Origin: an uncultured Bacteroidales bacterium
GTDB lineage: Bacteria > Bacteroidota > Bacteroidia > Bacteroidales > Bacteroidaceae
NCBI GenBank assembly: GCA_945836755.1
Contig: CAMAMB010000001.1
Span: 34,943 to 98,942 of the forward strand
Direction: 5' to 3'
DNA: 64,000 nucleotides
Under the pieces are notes generated by a model. It saw nothing but the letters and a program-made list of their open reading frames with translations. It was not told the origin of the DNA and did not search any database. The first letter of the stretch is position 1. The number at the start of each line of letters is the position of its first letter. Below are positions 15,987-24,719 of the stretch, piece by piece. The translations under genes were made by a program, and so were the position numbers.

Positions 15987-18245
15987 ATGCACACTTTTAC
16001 CCGCCGTCTCAGCACCCTCCTCCATGTTTCCTACTTCGCCGCCCACCGCTTGCAGCTTGTGGCTCTTACGGTGGTGCTTGTTGTCTTGCTGCTTCTTGTG
16101 GCCCTGTGGCCTTGGGGACGCGGCCGGGCCGACCGTGCGGTAGTTCGAGTGGTAGCCCGTAGTTGTTATGTGCTCCCTCTCGAGAAGGGCGACACCCTCT
16201 ACATCTCCGCGCGGCCTGACAGCCTGGCTGAGGCCTCCTTCCGCGCCGCCGACGTGACGGCCGACAGCTGCATGACCACGGGCGTGTGGGTGACCGAAGA
16301 GGGCCACCTGCTCACCTCCGCCGCGCTGGTTCACGCCCAGCCGCTACTGCTGCCCACCTCTGTTGTCAAAGACCGCCTGCGGAGGGTGGACAGCCGCTTG
16401 CTGCGGGAGAGAGAGAGCCTGCGACAGGTGGAGGACGACCTCGACTACTATGCCCGCACCCACGACCTCACCGACGATGGTTACAACGAGGTGATGGCTT
16501 ACCGCACAGCCACGCTCGAGCGTGCCCGGTCTATTGACTCCACGCATGTCTTGCTGCAGCGCGCCCTTTCCATGGCCGAGGCCGAGGCCACGCTGCAGGC
16601 TGAGGTACGGGCCACGGGGTATAGCGTGAACGACAGCTGCTGTGAGCGTACCGAGGCGGCGCTTCGTCTCATCCATGCCACAGACGACGGCCTGCTTGTG
16701 CTGCGTGCGCGCCACGGCCTGCTGCCCTTAGCCTTCAGCCGGCTGGCAGCCTATCGCTTTGGCACCTACTCCCATGGCGCTGAGACCATAGGCTTCGCCG
16801 ATCTGGGTGGCCCTTCAGCCGCTCCGCGCCCTTTGACGTTAGACACCACGAAGGCGACGCTTCCCGTCACCGAGGGGGCCATTTCGCTCAACCCTTCCTG
16901 TCAGCTCTGCGGACTGCGCGTGCAGGGCCGGCGCCTGTCGTCGTATGCCTTGGGCAGCGCATTGGCCCATCTCCATGCTCCGCCGTTCTGGTGGCTGCGC
17001 AATGTGGTGGCCTGGGTACGCCGCACCCTATTGCGCCTCAGCGACAGCGGCGAGACGAGCCCCTTTGTGCGTACCACCCGCTTGCCGCTCTCGGCGGCAG
17101 CCCCCGTGCCGGCAGTAGGTAGCTACAGCCTCCCTTCCGGCAGCCACTATGTGGGACAGACTGTGGAGCATGATGGCCGGCGCCGGCGCGAGGGCTACGG
17201 CGAATGGACCGACAGCTTGGGAGTGCGCTACCTTGGCCTTTGGACCGCCGACACCTTAGCCGTGGGGCAAAGGCTTAGCGCCGACGCCCGATATACGGGA
17301 CACTTTGCGGCACGGCGCGACAGTCTTGGGCGCATAGACGGGCTACACCCCGAAGGACAGGGCAGGCTCGAGTCGGCCGCATTGTATTATAACGGCACAT
17401 GGCACGAAGGCCGGCGCCATGGCGAAGGCTTTGGCTGTGAGCCCAAGGCCGGCGTGCACTACGGCACATGGCGTCACGACAAGTTTAAGGGCGAGCACAT
17501 GGTCTACACCTCGCAGCGCGTCTACGGCATAGACATCTCGCGTTATCAGCACGAGATACCACAGACCGTCACCGTGAGAGGCCGCCGAGGCCGCAAGCGC
17601 AAGGTCAAACGCACAAAGGTCTATCCCATCGACTGGAACAATCTTCGCATCAGCAGCCTGGGGCCCGGCCGACGCTCCGACGGGACAGTGGACTACCCCG
17701 TCTCGTTCGTCTATATCAAGGCCACCGAAGGTACTGCCATCGTCAACAAGTATTATACAGCCGACCAGCGGGCAGCCCGCAGTCGTGGCATAGCCGTGGG
17801 GGCTTATCACTTTCTCAGTTACAAGTCGACGGGTGAGGCCCAGGCAGCCTGGTTTCTGCGCCATGCTTCGGTGCAGCCCCGTGACCTTCCGCCCGTGCTC
17901 GACGTAGAGCCTACCGACAGACAGATAGCCGACATGGGAGGCCGAGACGTACTCTTCAGCAAGATGCAGGGCTGGCTGCGGGTGGTGGAGCAACGCACGG
18001 GCAAGCGCCCCATCCTTTACGTGAGCCAGAACTTCATTGACAAGCACCTTGTCCATGCCCCCGAGCGACTGAAGAGCGACTACGAGGTGTGGGTGGCCCG
18101 TTACGGTGCCTATCGTCCCTATGTGCGACTACTCCACTGGCAGCTCTCGCCACAAGGCAAGGTGCGCGGCATCCACGGCGATGTCGACATCAATGTGTTC
18201 AATGGTACGAAGGCCCAGTTTGCCGATTATCTGCGGTCGTTGTGA
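15987..18245 (+). CDS. Membrane-anchored GH25 muramidase with MORN-like repeats and a degenerate protease-like N-terminus
   Basis: 752-residue protein. Residues ~22-43 form one transmembrane helix. Residues ~95-118 (TTGVWVTEEGHLLTSAALV) resemble the strand around the catalytic histidine of trypsin/DegP-like proteases, but alanine stands where histidine would be. A charged predicted coiled coil spans ~125-208. Around 300-320 is a segment resembling the region after a protease active serine. Residues ~395-505 contain several MORN-like repeats (GTWHEGRRHGEGFG, YGTWRHDKFKGEH). The C-terminal ~240 residues are a GH25 lysozyme: YGIDISRYQ at 513-521, YIKATEG at 576-582 and LDVEP at 638-642 carry the conserved acidic residues. 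It should cleave peptidoglycan glycan strands in the periplasm. GTG 3 bp upstream is an alternative start. The muramidase call is firm; the protease-like part is tentative. Confidence 0.85.
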   Translation: MHTFTRRLSTLLHVSYFAAHRLQLVALTVVLVVLLLLVALWPWGRGRADRAVVRVVARSCYVLPLEKGDTLYISARPDSLAEASFRAADVTADSCMTTGVWVTEEGHLLTSAALVHAQPLLLPTSVVKDRLRRVDSRLLRERESLRQVEDDLDYYARTHDLTDDGYNEVMAYRTATLERARSIDSTHVLLQRALSMAEAEATLQAEVRATGYSVNDSCCERTEAALRLIHATDDGLLVLRARHGLLPLAFSRLAAYRFGTYSHGAETIGFADLGGPSAAPRPLTLDTTKATLPVTEGAISLNPSCQLCGLRVQGRRLSSYALGSALAHLHAPPFWWLRNVVAWVRRTLLRLSDSGETSPFVRTTRLPLSAAAPVPAVGSYSLPSGSHYVGQTVEHDGRRRREGYGEWTDSLGVRYLGLWTADTLAVGQRLSADARYTGHFAARRDSLGRIDGLHPEGQGRLESAALYYNGTWHEGRRHGEGFGCEPKAGVHYGTWRHDKFKGEHMVYTSQRVYGIDISRYQHEIPQTVTVRGRRGRKRKVKRTKVYPIDWNNLRISSLGPGRRSDGTVDYPVSFVYIKATEGTAIVNKYYTADQRAARSRGIAVGAYHFLSYKSTGEAQAAWFLRHASVQPRDLPPVLDVEPTDRQIADMGGRDVLFSKMQGWLRVVEQRTGKRPILYVSQNFIDKHLVHAPERLKSDYEVWVARYGAYRPYVRLLHWQLSPQGKVRGIHGDVDINVFNGTKAQFADYLRSL

Positions 18246-18361
18246 GCTGAGCGTCCGGCTTTCGCCCCTGCCTGCTCCGTCAGAGAGCGGCATTCATTCC
18301 GGGAGAAGGGAACGCAAAACAACTTTTTGACTTATGTAGTCTCATATATGCTACATTTTGG

Positions 18362-18369
18362 TAACTTTG
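18362..18369 (+). promoter_or_regulatory. -7 box (TAACTTTG) of the amino-acid permease gene
   Basis: Exact TAnnTTTG match, 33 bp before the permease start. A second candidate ends at 18360 (TACATTTTG with TTTG 22 bp upstream). Confidence 0.55.
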
Positions 18370-18402
18370 CAGGACTACACAAAAACAAATAGTAAGTAAC
18401 GG

Positions 18403-20073
18403 ATGAATTTATTTATCAAGAAAACAGTCGAAGAGCTTCAGCGCGAGGCAACCAACGACGGCGGTGCCGGCCTCAAGCGCGTGTTGGGCGCCGGCGGTCT
18501 GATAGCCTTGGGCGTCGGCGTCATCATCGGTGCCGGCCTCTTCTCCGTCACGGGCATTGTGGCCGGTGCGCACACCGGGCCTGCCATCGTGCTTAGCTTT
18601 GCCCTTGCAGCCATCGCCTGCGCCTTTGCAGGTCTGTGTTATGCCGAGTTTGCTTCGATGTTGCCCATCTCCGGCTCCGCCTACACCTACTCCTACTTCA
18701 CCATGGGCGAGCTCGTGGCCTGGATAATAGGCTGGGACCTCGTGTTGGAGTATTCGGTGGCCGCGGTGGCCGTCAGCGTCTCGTGGAGCCGTTATCTCTG
18801 TGTGATGTTGCAGGACATAGGCTTTGAGCTGCCCGCGGCCTACACGGCTTGTCCGGCCGACGGTGGTGTGATTAACCTGCCGGCCATGATACTGGTGGTC
18901 GTGCTGTCGCTCATCCTGATGCGGGGCACGAAGGGAAGCTCGCGTTTCAATGACATCATGGTGGTGCTCAAGCTGCTGGTGGTGCTTTCGTTCATCGTGA
19001 TAGGCTTACAGTATGTGCGTAGTGAGCACCTCACTCCTTTCATCCCCGACAACACCGGCACCTTCGGCGAGTATGGCTGGTCGGGCATACTTCGAGGCGC
19101 AGCCATCGTGTTCTTCGCCTATATAGGCTTCGACGCGGTGAGCACGGCGGCGCAGGAAACCAAAAATCCCAAGCGCAACATGCCCATCGGCATCCTTGGC
19201 TCTCTGCTGATATGCACGGTGCTCTACATGCTCTTCGCCTTTGTCATGACAGGCGTGGTTGACTACCATGCTTACATAGGCGCCGACAGCATAGCGCCGG
19301 CCGCCACCGCCGTGGCCCACATGGGGCCCGTGGGGGCAGACGGGGTAGTGCACCCGGCCTTCCCCTGGCTCAATCGTGGCATCATTGTAGCCATCCTGCT
19401 GGGCTATGCCAGTGTGGTGCTGGTGATGCTGCTTGGTCAGAGCCGCGTCTTCTTCAGCATGAGCCGCGACGGACTGCTTCCCCCGCTCTTCTCCCATCTT
19501 CATAAGCGCTGGCACACACCGGCCCGCAGCAACCTCCTCTTCATGGTGCTTATCAGTCTCGGCGCCGGCTTCATCCCCCCCGGCATTGCAGGCGAGATGA
19601 CCAGCATTGGCACACTCTTGGCCTTCGCGCTCGTATGCCTCGGGGTCATTGTGGTGCGTCGCACCCAGCCCAATGCCCCACGCAGTTTCAAGACCCCGCT
19701 TGTGCCTTACATCCCGGCTGCCGGCGTGGTGTGCTGCGTGGGCATGATGATTTTCTTGCCCGCCGACACGTGGATACGCCTTGTCATGTGGATGTTGCTC
19801 GGTATAGACATCTACTCCTACTATGGCATCAGCCACAGCGTGGTGGGCGGAGGAACTAACCGCCGCCATGGTCAGACCATCCTCAGCGCCATTGGCATCT
19901 TCGTGGCACTGCTTTGCGTCATCACCGGCTTCTGGCATCAAGCCACGGCAGGCTGGGACGCAGACAAGACCATGTTCTGGATAGCCGTCCTCTTCGGTGT
20001 AGGCCATATCTTCTTCTATCTGATCAGAGGCTTCTCGGCACAACGTACGGCCGACAAGCCGGCCGGCAACTAA
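18403..20073 (+). CDS. APC-superfamily amino-acid permease (cationic amino-acid transporter type)
   Basis: 556-residue integral membrane protein with about 13-14 helices. The N-terminal signature LGVGVIIGAGLFSVTG contains the unwound helix-1 glycine motif that binds the amino-acid backbone in APC transporters; YAEFASMLPISGSAYTYSY and VFFAYIGFDAVSTAAQETKNPKRNMPIGI are typical of the CAT/YfnA branch. It is expected to be a proton- or gradient-driven amino-acid importer in the inner membrane; the substrate is not readable. A permease and a lysine exporter lie within 4 kb, with no direct link visible. It has its own promoter and a downstream hairpin. Confidence 0.92.
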   Translation: MNLFIKKTVEELQREATNDGGAGLKRVLGAGGLIALGVGVIIGAGLFSVTGIVAGAHTGPAIVLSFALAAIACAFAGLCYAEFASMLPISGSAYTYSYFTMGELVAWIIGWDLVLEYSVAAVAVSVSWSRYLCVMLQDIGFELPAAYTACPADGGVINLPAMILVVVLSLILMRGTKGSSRFNDIMVVLKLLVVLSFIVIGLQYVRSEHLTPFIPDNTGTFGEYGWSGILRGAAIVFFAYIGFDAVSTAAQETKNPKRNMPIGILGSLLICTVLYMLFAFVMTGVVDYHAYIGADSIAPAATAVAHMGPVGADGVVHPAFPWLNRGIIVAILLGYASVVLVMLLGQSRVFFSMSRDGLLPPLFSHLHKRWHTPARSNLLFMVLISLGAGFIPPGIAGEMTSIGTLLAFALVCLGVIVVRRTQPNAPRSFKTPLVPYIPAAGVVCCVGMMIFLPADTWIRLVMWMLLGIDIYSYYGISHSVVGGGTNRRHGQTILSAIGIFVALLCVITGFWHQATAGWDADKTMFWIAVLFGVGHIFFYLIRGFSAQRTADKPAGN

Positions 20074-20114
20074 GCGAAGGGCCGGGCCACTCTGCTCGTC
20101 CATTTCTCCGCTTG

Positions 20115-20150
20115 TTGAGGCGCAAGTAGCAACCGCTACCTGCGCCTCAA
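20115..20150 (+). terminator. Terminator of the permease gene
   Basis: 16-bp stem with one mismatch (20115-20130 with 20135-20150) and a 4-base loop, 41 bp after the permease stop. No strong T run. Confidence 0.75.
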
Positions 20151-20272
20151 TGCTTTATCTGCCCCTTTAGTGAGGGGTAACAGTACTTTCATAACGGAGC
20201 AACAGGCTTGTAACCCGGGTTGGACAACTTTGCAGCGTGACAGATAGTAGTTATCATTTAAGTAAGTTACTG

Positions 20273-20452
20273 ATGCAATTGTTTTGTAAGCGGAGCCTTC
20301 TTGCTCTGCTCCTTGTGTGTTGTCCGCTCGCGGCTTGGGTCATTGATGTGCGCGGCAGAGTGATTGACCGGGAAACGGGGGAGGGCCTTGTAGGTGCCGC
20401 CGCTCTCGCTCCCGCCCATTGTGTCGGCGGCGCCCGCCGGGTGTACCATTGA
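20273..20452 (+). pseudogene. Remnant of a TonB-dependent receptor or carboxypeptidase-regulatory-domain protein (5' end only)
   Basis: A 59-codon frame encodes a clear signal peptide (CKRSLLALLLVCCPLAAW) followed by VRGRVIDRETGEGLVGA. That is the opening strand of the carboxypeptidase-regulatory-like plug extension found at the N-terminus of SusC/RagA-type TonB-dependent receptors. The protein then loses similarity, turns low-complexity and stops, and a strong hairpin follows 26 bp later. A CAACTTTG box (one mismatch from the -7 consensus) lies 41 bp upstream. I read it as the surviving head of a deleted receptor gene; a genuine short secreted protein is the alternative. Confidence 0.6.
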
Positions 20453-20478
20453 GGGGGGCCGACGCTGTCAGTATGCAG

Positions 20479-20529
20479 CCCGCCCTGCCGGTGGCGCTGT
20501 AGGCTGCAGCAGCCTTCCGGCAGGGCGGG
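20479..20529. terminator. Bidirectional hairpin
   Basis: Perfect 13-bp GC-only-rich stem (20479-20491 with 20517-20529) with a self-complementary 25-base loop. It lies between the receptor remnant and the end of the convergent subtilase gene. Confidence 0.75.
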
Positions 20530-20574
20530 GTAGGGGGGGAGGACTAAGGTGGGCGTGGCGAGCCTACGCGAGGG

Positions 20575-22770
20575 TCAGCGCACTACTATCTTGCGCGTCA
20601 GCCGCGCTGTGGGCGTGGCCAGCTCCAGCAGGTAGACTCCCGGGGCAAGCGTGTGCAAAGGCACTTCCAACTCGCTGCCGGCTTTGGCATCGGTCAGCGA
20701 GCGGTGCTGCACCCTTTGGCCCGACGCGCCATAGAGCGTCAAGCGCAGCGAGCTCACGTGGTGGTTAAGCAACACGCGGTAGGAGCTGCCTTGCCGGCTC
20801 AGCGTGAAGGGCGAGGCGGGCAGCACAGCGTCGGCCGTGCCGCTCTGTCGTGCGTAGACGAGGGCTTGCTTCAGTCCCTCGTACACGTCGAGTTTGCCGT
20901 AACCCCAGAGCTCGTCCCATCCTTCGGTGTCGCCCGTGCCTGTCAGCTCGTCGCGCCGCGAGGTGGTACGTATGATGGACGCCAGTTGTTCGTGTGTCAG
21001 CGAGGGGCACGCTTCCAACCACAGCGCCACAGCACCCGTCACCATGGGGGTAGACATGGAGGTGCCGCTTTTCAGGCCGTAGTAGAAGCTTTCACCGCCT
21101 GCAGTCACCTTGTGAGTCACGTAAGCCGACGTTTCGCGGAACGTAGATGGCTGTTTCGACAGTGACGAGAGCACGTATCCCCCCGGAGCAGCCACGGAAG
21201 GCTTGGGCGTGGAGCAGAGTGAAGGCCCGGCACTCGAGAAGTAACAGAGCGACTGTAGCGGGTAACTGCCCGACGACACGTTGTAGGCATGGCCGCTCAG
21301 TGAGGTCCAGGAGCTGCGTGCAGTATATGCTCCCACGGCGATGGCCCGCTCTATGCAGGCACCATCTTCACACACGAGAAAACGGTCGTCGCCCATCACC
21401 TGAGTGGCGGCGAAGGGGGAGAGAGGGAGCGAACAGAACTCTGTGTCGTAGTAGTCGTAGTCTAACCAGGCGTGGAAGCCCGTGTGACGCTGCCCCGCCA
21501 CCTCCAAGAGATAGTAAACCGTGCTCTCCGAGGCGCTGAGGGGCAGCGAGTCACGGGCCACGGCGAAGAGGTCGCTGCAGACCGCGTGCAGCTCAATCAG
21601 TTGCTTGCCGTTGTAGGGCTGCACGGCGTCGTAGAGTGTGTATCTGTCTGTGAGCGCCCCGAGGGCAGCGGTTTGTGCGGTGCTGAAGGGGTATATCTTC
21701 CCCTTGTACCACAGGGCAGGGCGCACGGCGAGCGGGCTGCTGCCGTCGGTCGTGCTCGACCATAGTTGTAGATGGATGATGCCGTCGGTTTGGGGGCGGA
21801 ATGCAAGGTAGGCGATTGCTCCGTCGGCCTCGAAGTCGTGGGAGGCATGAACGAAACAACCGGCCTCGTTGCCGGCGGCAGCCACCATGAAGCCACCATG
21901 GGCCATGAGGCTGTCCATCGACTGCGAGAAGGGCGAACGTCCGTCGTGCGGTCCGAGCATAGAGCCGAAGCTCATGTTGACGACCCAGGGGCTGCCCTGC
22001 GCCTCGGCATACTGCTTGATGGCCTTGGCCTGCCGGAGTATCTGCGTGGAGGTGAGTTCGGAGGGCGCCATGATGAGGGCGGCCTCGGGGGCTACTCCGC
22101 AGACGGGGAGCGTCTCACTGCGTGCGCCGGTGGCTATGCCGGCCACGTGGGTGGCATGTTCTTGGCCGGCATGGTCAGTGGCTTCGGCGGGAACGATGGT
22201 GCTGACGGTGTCGGCGTCGGGCAGCACGATGCGGAAGGGACGCTGTGCGAAGGCAGGATGACGGTACTCAAAGCCGGTGTCAATGATGCCCACCACGACG
22301 CCCTTGCCGGTGAAGGGTGTCTCTATGCCCTTGCCGGCTGTCACCTTGTCGGCTCCTATGTCGGGGAGAGCCTTGTCGAGGCGTAGCTTGGCCCGGCGTG
22401 GCAGCTCGGCGTAGGTCAGGCTCTCAATGGTGCCGAGGGCGTCTAATCGGCTCGGGGGCAGCCGGAGCGTGAGGGTATGGCTGTCGATGGCCTTTGCCGT
22501 GCCCCCAAGGCTACTTACGGCCTCGATGGCCGACGCGGCATCGGTGCAGGTGGCTAATAGTTCGATACGTTCGCCGGTGGCTGTGGGCGTAGGGGCAAAG
22601 GGGGCTGCGAGGGCAGGGCTGCGCTGGTGGAGATAGGCGGTCAGTAGCGGACCGAAGGTGGGTTGCCCGGGACCGGCGGCCGGCTGCGACCATAGGGGAA
22701 GCTCGACCATGGCGAGGGCGGCTACAGCGAGCATGTGTCTGAGAGCGCGGGATAAGCGGGAAGGGCGCAT
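20575..22770 (-). CDS. S8 (subtilisin-like) serine protease with T9SS C-terminal sorting domain
   Basis: 731-residue secreted protease. After a signal peptide (HMLAVAALAMVELPLWSQ) and a prodomain of ~130 residues comes the subtilase domain with the complete triad: Asp ~164 in VGIIDTGFE, His ~205 in HATHVAG, and Ser ~571 in SGTSMSTPM, plus the oxyanion asparagine in AAAGNEAG. A ~200-residue insertion lies between the asparagine and the serine, common in Bacteroidetes subtilases. The last ~75 residues form a small beta domain ending in GVYLLELATPTARLTRKIVVR-like strands, the type A sorting signal for type IX secretion. So the enzyme should be exported across the outer membrane and anchored or released. 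An upstream in-frame ATG 14 codons earlier is less likely because the signal peptide fits the one used. It lies downstream of a lone AraC-type regulator gene. Confidence 0.9.
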   Translation of the reverse strand: MRPSRLSRALRHMLAVAALAMVELPLWSQPAAGPGQPTFGPLLTAYLHQRSPALAAPFAPTPTATGERIELLATCTDAASAIEAVSSLGGTAKAIDSHTLTLRLPPSRLDALGTIESLTYAELPRRAKLRLDKALPDIGADKVTAGKGIETPFTGKGVVVGIIDTGFEYRHPAFAQRPFRIVLPDADTVSTIVPAEATDHAGQEHATHVAGIATGARSETLPVCGVAPEAALIMAPSELTSTQILRQAKAIKQYAEAQGSPWVVNMSFGSMLGPHDGRSPFSQSMDSLMAHGGFMVAAAGNEAGCFVHASHDFEADGAIAYLAFRPQTDGIIHLQLWSSTTDGSSPLAVRPALWYKGKIYPFSTAQTAALGALTDRYTLYDAVQPYNGKQLIELHAVCSDLFAVARDSLPLSASESTVYYLLEVAGQRHTGFHAWLDYDYYDTEFCSLPLSPFAATQVMGDDRFLVCEDGACIERAIAVGAYTARSSWTSLSGHAYNVSSGSYPLQSLCYFSSAGPSLCSTPKPSVAAPGGYVLSSLSKQPSTFRETSAYVTHKVTAGGESFYYGLKSGTSMSTPMVTGAVALWLEACPSLTHEQLASIIRTTSRRDELTGTGDTEGWDELWGYGKLDVYEGLKQALVYARQSGTADAVLPASPFTLSRQGSSYRVLLNHHVSSLRLTLYGASGQRVQHRSLTDAKAGSELEVPLHTLAPGVYLLELATPTARLTRKIVVR

Positions 22771-22856
22771 GGCGGTGGACGTGAGTGAACGTAAAAAAGA
22801 AACGCCTGCCACAGTGCAGACGTTGCGGAGGCGAGGCCGTGGGAGGCGAGAGAGGC

Positions 22857-23261
22857 TTAGAGGGTTTCTTGTCCCTCTCGGTAGGCACGCGGGGTGCAGC
22901 TGAAGAGGCGGTGGAATGCCAAGTAGAAAGCCTGGCGCGAGGCAAAGCCTGCGAGTAGCCCTATCTCCTCGGCCGTCATCTGGGCAAAGCGTGGGGAGCG
23001 TAGCATCTTGCAGGCGTCGCGCAGCCGCAGACCGTTGACGAGAGCGGCGTAGTTCTTGCCGGTGGCCAAGGCTACGGCAGAGGAAATATAGCGCACGTTG
23101 ACCTGAAGGTCGGAGGCTAAGCGGGCCGCCGTGTAAGAGGGGTCGCGGTAGAGCTTGTGGGCCGTGAGATGCTTGAGCACATTGATGTATATCTCGTCGG
23201 CGCGACTGTCTTTGATGCGCGACAGATAGGCAGGGCGTGCTTTCTTCTTTTCAGGGAACAT
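22857..23261 (-). CDS. Stand-alone AraC-family DNA-binding protein
   Basis: 134-residue protein that consists almost only of an AraC/XylS double helix-turn-helix domain: RLASDLQVNVRYISSAVALATGKNYAALVNGLRLRDA for the first part, and EEIGLLAGFASRQAFYLAFHRLFSCTPRAYRE for the second, with the conserved final proline-x-x-[YF]-R. There is no sensor or dimerisation domain, only ~35 leading residues, so it may depend on a partner or act constitutively. It resembles the C-terminal output domains of Bacteroidetes tetratricopeptide-type regulators. It lies between DUF4834 and the subtilase gene on the same strand; regulating the subtilase is possible but unproven. Confidence 0.85.
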   Translation of the reverse strand: MFPEKKKARPAYLSRIKDSRADEIYINVLKHLTAHKLYRDPSYTAARLASDLQVNVRYISSAVALATGKNYAALVNGLRLRDACKMLRSPRFAQMTAEEIGLLAGFASRQAFYLAFHRLFSCTPRAYREGQETL

Positions 23262-23363
23262 GGGGATATGGGGTTATAGGCTGAGGCGGCCGGCGTGCGG
23301 CTGCGGTGTGCGGTCATGGCCTCGAAGGCCGAGTAAGCTGGCGAGGCAGGTGGCTGCCACGGC

Positions 23364-23624
23364 TTACTTGATTTCTTCAAAGTCGACGTACTCTCCTTCG
23401 TGCTGCTCAAAGATTTTTTCGCCTTTTCGACCGGCCGCTTGCTGCGTCTCCCATTGGCGGGCATTGGTGTGGCGGTCGTCTTCAGGCCGTGGCGCTTTGC
23501 GGAAGGGGGAGGCACTCCGGCGTCCACTCCCGAAGAGCAGGTCGCCAATCATGCGGAAGAGCCCGAAGGCTACGAAGATGAAAAAGAAAAAGAGGGTGAA
23601 GAGGCATCCGAATAATCCACTCAT
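23364..23624 (-). CDS. DUF4834 family small membrane protein
   Basis: 86-residue protein with one phenylalanine-rich N-terminal helix (FTLFFFFIFVAFGLF) and a polar tail rich in charged residues, ending EGEYVDFEEIK. This matches the Bacteroidales DUF4834 family, whose C-terminal YxDYEEVK-like motif is diagnostic. Function is unknown. It is the first gene after pssA on this strand and precedes the AraC-type gene by 102 bp. Confidence 0.8.
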   Translation of the reverse strand: MSGLFGCLFTLFFFFIFVAFGLFRMIGDLLFGSGRRSASPFRKAPRPEDDRHTNARQWETQQAAGRKGEKIFEQHEGEYVDFEEIK

Positions 23625-23709
23625 AACGTTGTGCGGGGAAAGGGTTAGGGGGTACGGTCTCCATGGCGCAAAGTACGTGCCAAAGAGGCGTAAAGCGTGA
23701 ACTATCGGC

Positions 23710-24441
23710 TTATTTACCCTTCAAAAAGTAAGAATTGGCCACTGAGACAAGGACGTAGAGCACGATGACAGCGGCAAAGCCCTTGATGCCTAAGAAGAGA
23801 AGCAGCACCGCCGCGATGAGGATGAACGTGTAGCGCAGCACATTGCTCATAAGGTCAAAAGTCTTGAACTTGAGAGCGAACATGGGTATCTCCGACACCA
23901 GCAACCACGACGAGAGGACCACGCCTAAGAGCAGGGCGGCTGTGAGGTAGGGGGCTGCGTCGGTCTGACTGAGCCGGCCGCTCTCGCAGAGCCCCAAGGC
24001 AAGCGCTCCCCAGAAGAGGGCATTGGCCGGGGTGGGCAGGCCGATGAAGGAAGTGGTCTGACGTTCGTCGACATTGAACTTAGCCAAGCGAAGACCCGAG
24101 AAAGCGGCTATGAGGAAGGCTGTAAAGGGCAGGAGGTCGGTGAGCAAGGGGCCGAAGCCGCAGTGCATGGCTGTGAGGTGCACCGTGGACTGAAGCATGG
24201 AGAACACGATGGAGGCCGGGGCAAGGCCAAAGGTGATGTCGTCGGCCAGCGAGTCCAGCTCCTTGCCTATGACGGACGATACGCCCAGCAGGCGGGCAAC
24301 AAAGCCATCAAGGAAGTCGAACGCTGCACCTATGACGATGAAGGCCAGCGCCATCTGGTAGTTGGCCTGAAGGGCGAAGTAGGTGGCCACACAGCCGGAA
24401 ACGAGGTTGCAGAGGGTGATGGTATTGGGTAGATGTTTCAT
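23710..24441 (-). CDS. pssA: CDP-diacylglycerol-serine O-phosphatidyltransferase
   Basis: 243-residue inner-membrane enzyme that makes phosphatidylserine from CDP-diacylglycerol and serine. The CDP-alcohol phosphatidyltransferase motif is complete: DG-x2-AR-x8-G-x3-D-x3-D reads from FLDGFVARLLG to GKELDSLADD. Six to seven helices follow. The ATG used (MKHLPNTITLCNLVSG) is the family N-terminus; an in-frame ATG 23 codons upstream adds a poorly coding stretch. psd, which turns the product into phosphatidylethanolamine, lies 279 bp upstream on the same strand, with a long hairpin in the gap. Confidence 0.93.
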   Translation of the reverse strand: MKHLPNTITLCNLVSGCVATYFALQANYQMALAFIVIGAAFDFLDGFVARLLGVSSVIGKELDSLADDITFGLAPASIVFSMLQSTVHLTAMHCGFGPLLTDLLPFTAFLIAAFSGLRLAKFNVDERQTTSFIGLPTPANALFWGALALGLCESGRLSQTDAAPYLTAALLLGVVLSSWLLVSEIPMFALKFKTFDLMSNVLRYTFILIAAVLLLFLGIKGFAAVIVLYVLVSVANSYFLKGK

Positions 24442-24569
24442 GATGGGATGCAGCAAGGTGGGAGAAGTGGTGAAGAGGTGGATGAGAAGTGTGGCGGCCG
24501 GCCCGGCCAATGCGGAAAGGGGCTGTTATCCGGCGGCAGCCCGGGAAATCCCGGTTGGAGTAGTAGCAG

Positions 24570-24628
24570 AAAAGGTTATAAGGCAACTCCGAAGTGGCGG
24601 GGGCGGGGGAGTGGCTTTATAACCTTTT
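24570..24628. repeat. Long hairpin between psd and pssA
   Basis: Perfect 12-bp arms (24570-24581 and 24617-24628, AAAAGGTTATAA and its complement). Pairing continues inward over most of nine further positions with one mismatch and one wobble, around a G-rich loop. It could act as an attenuator or partial terminator between psd and pssA, or be the trace of a small inverted-repeat element. Confidence 0.75.
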
Positions 24629-24719
24629 GGCGTAGAGGGCGAAGGGCTTATGTGGGTTAGTCAAAGGCATGTGTGCCAAGTTGTACCCCTATGAGTGGCT
24701 GCTCGGCGGCAGCTCATGA

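Noticed and set aside
20394..20768. Frameshifted continuation of the TonB-receptor remnant
   Set aside because: The alternative frame is Ala/Gly/Pro-rich, shows no plug or barrel motifs and runs into the subtilase gene on the other strand.
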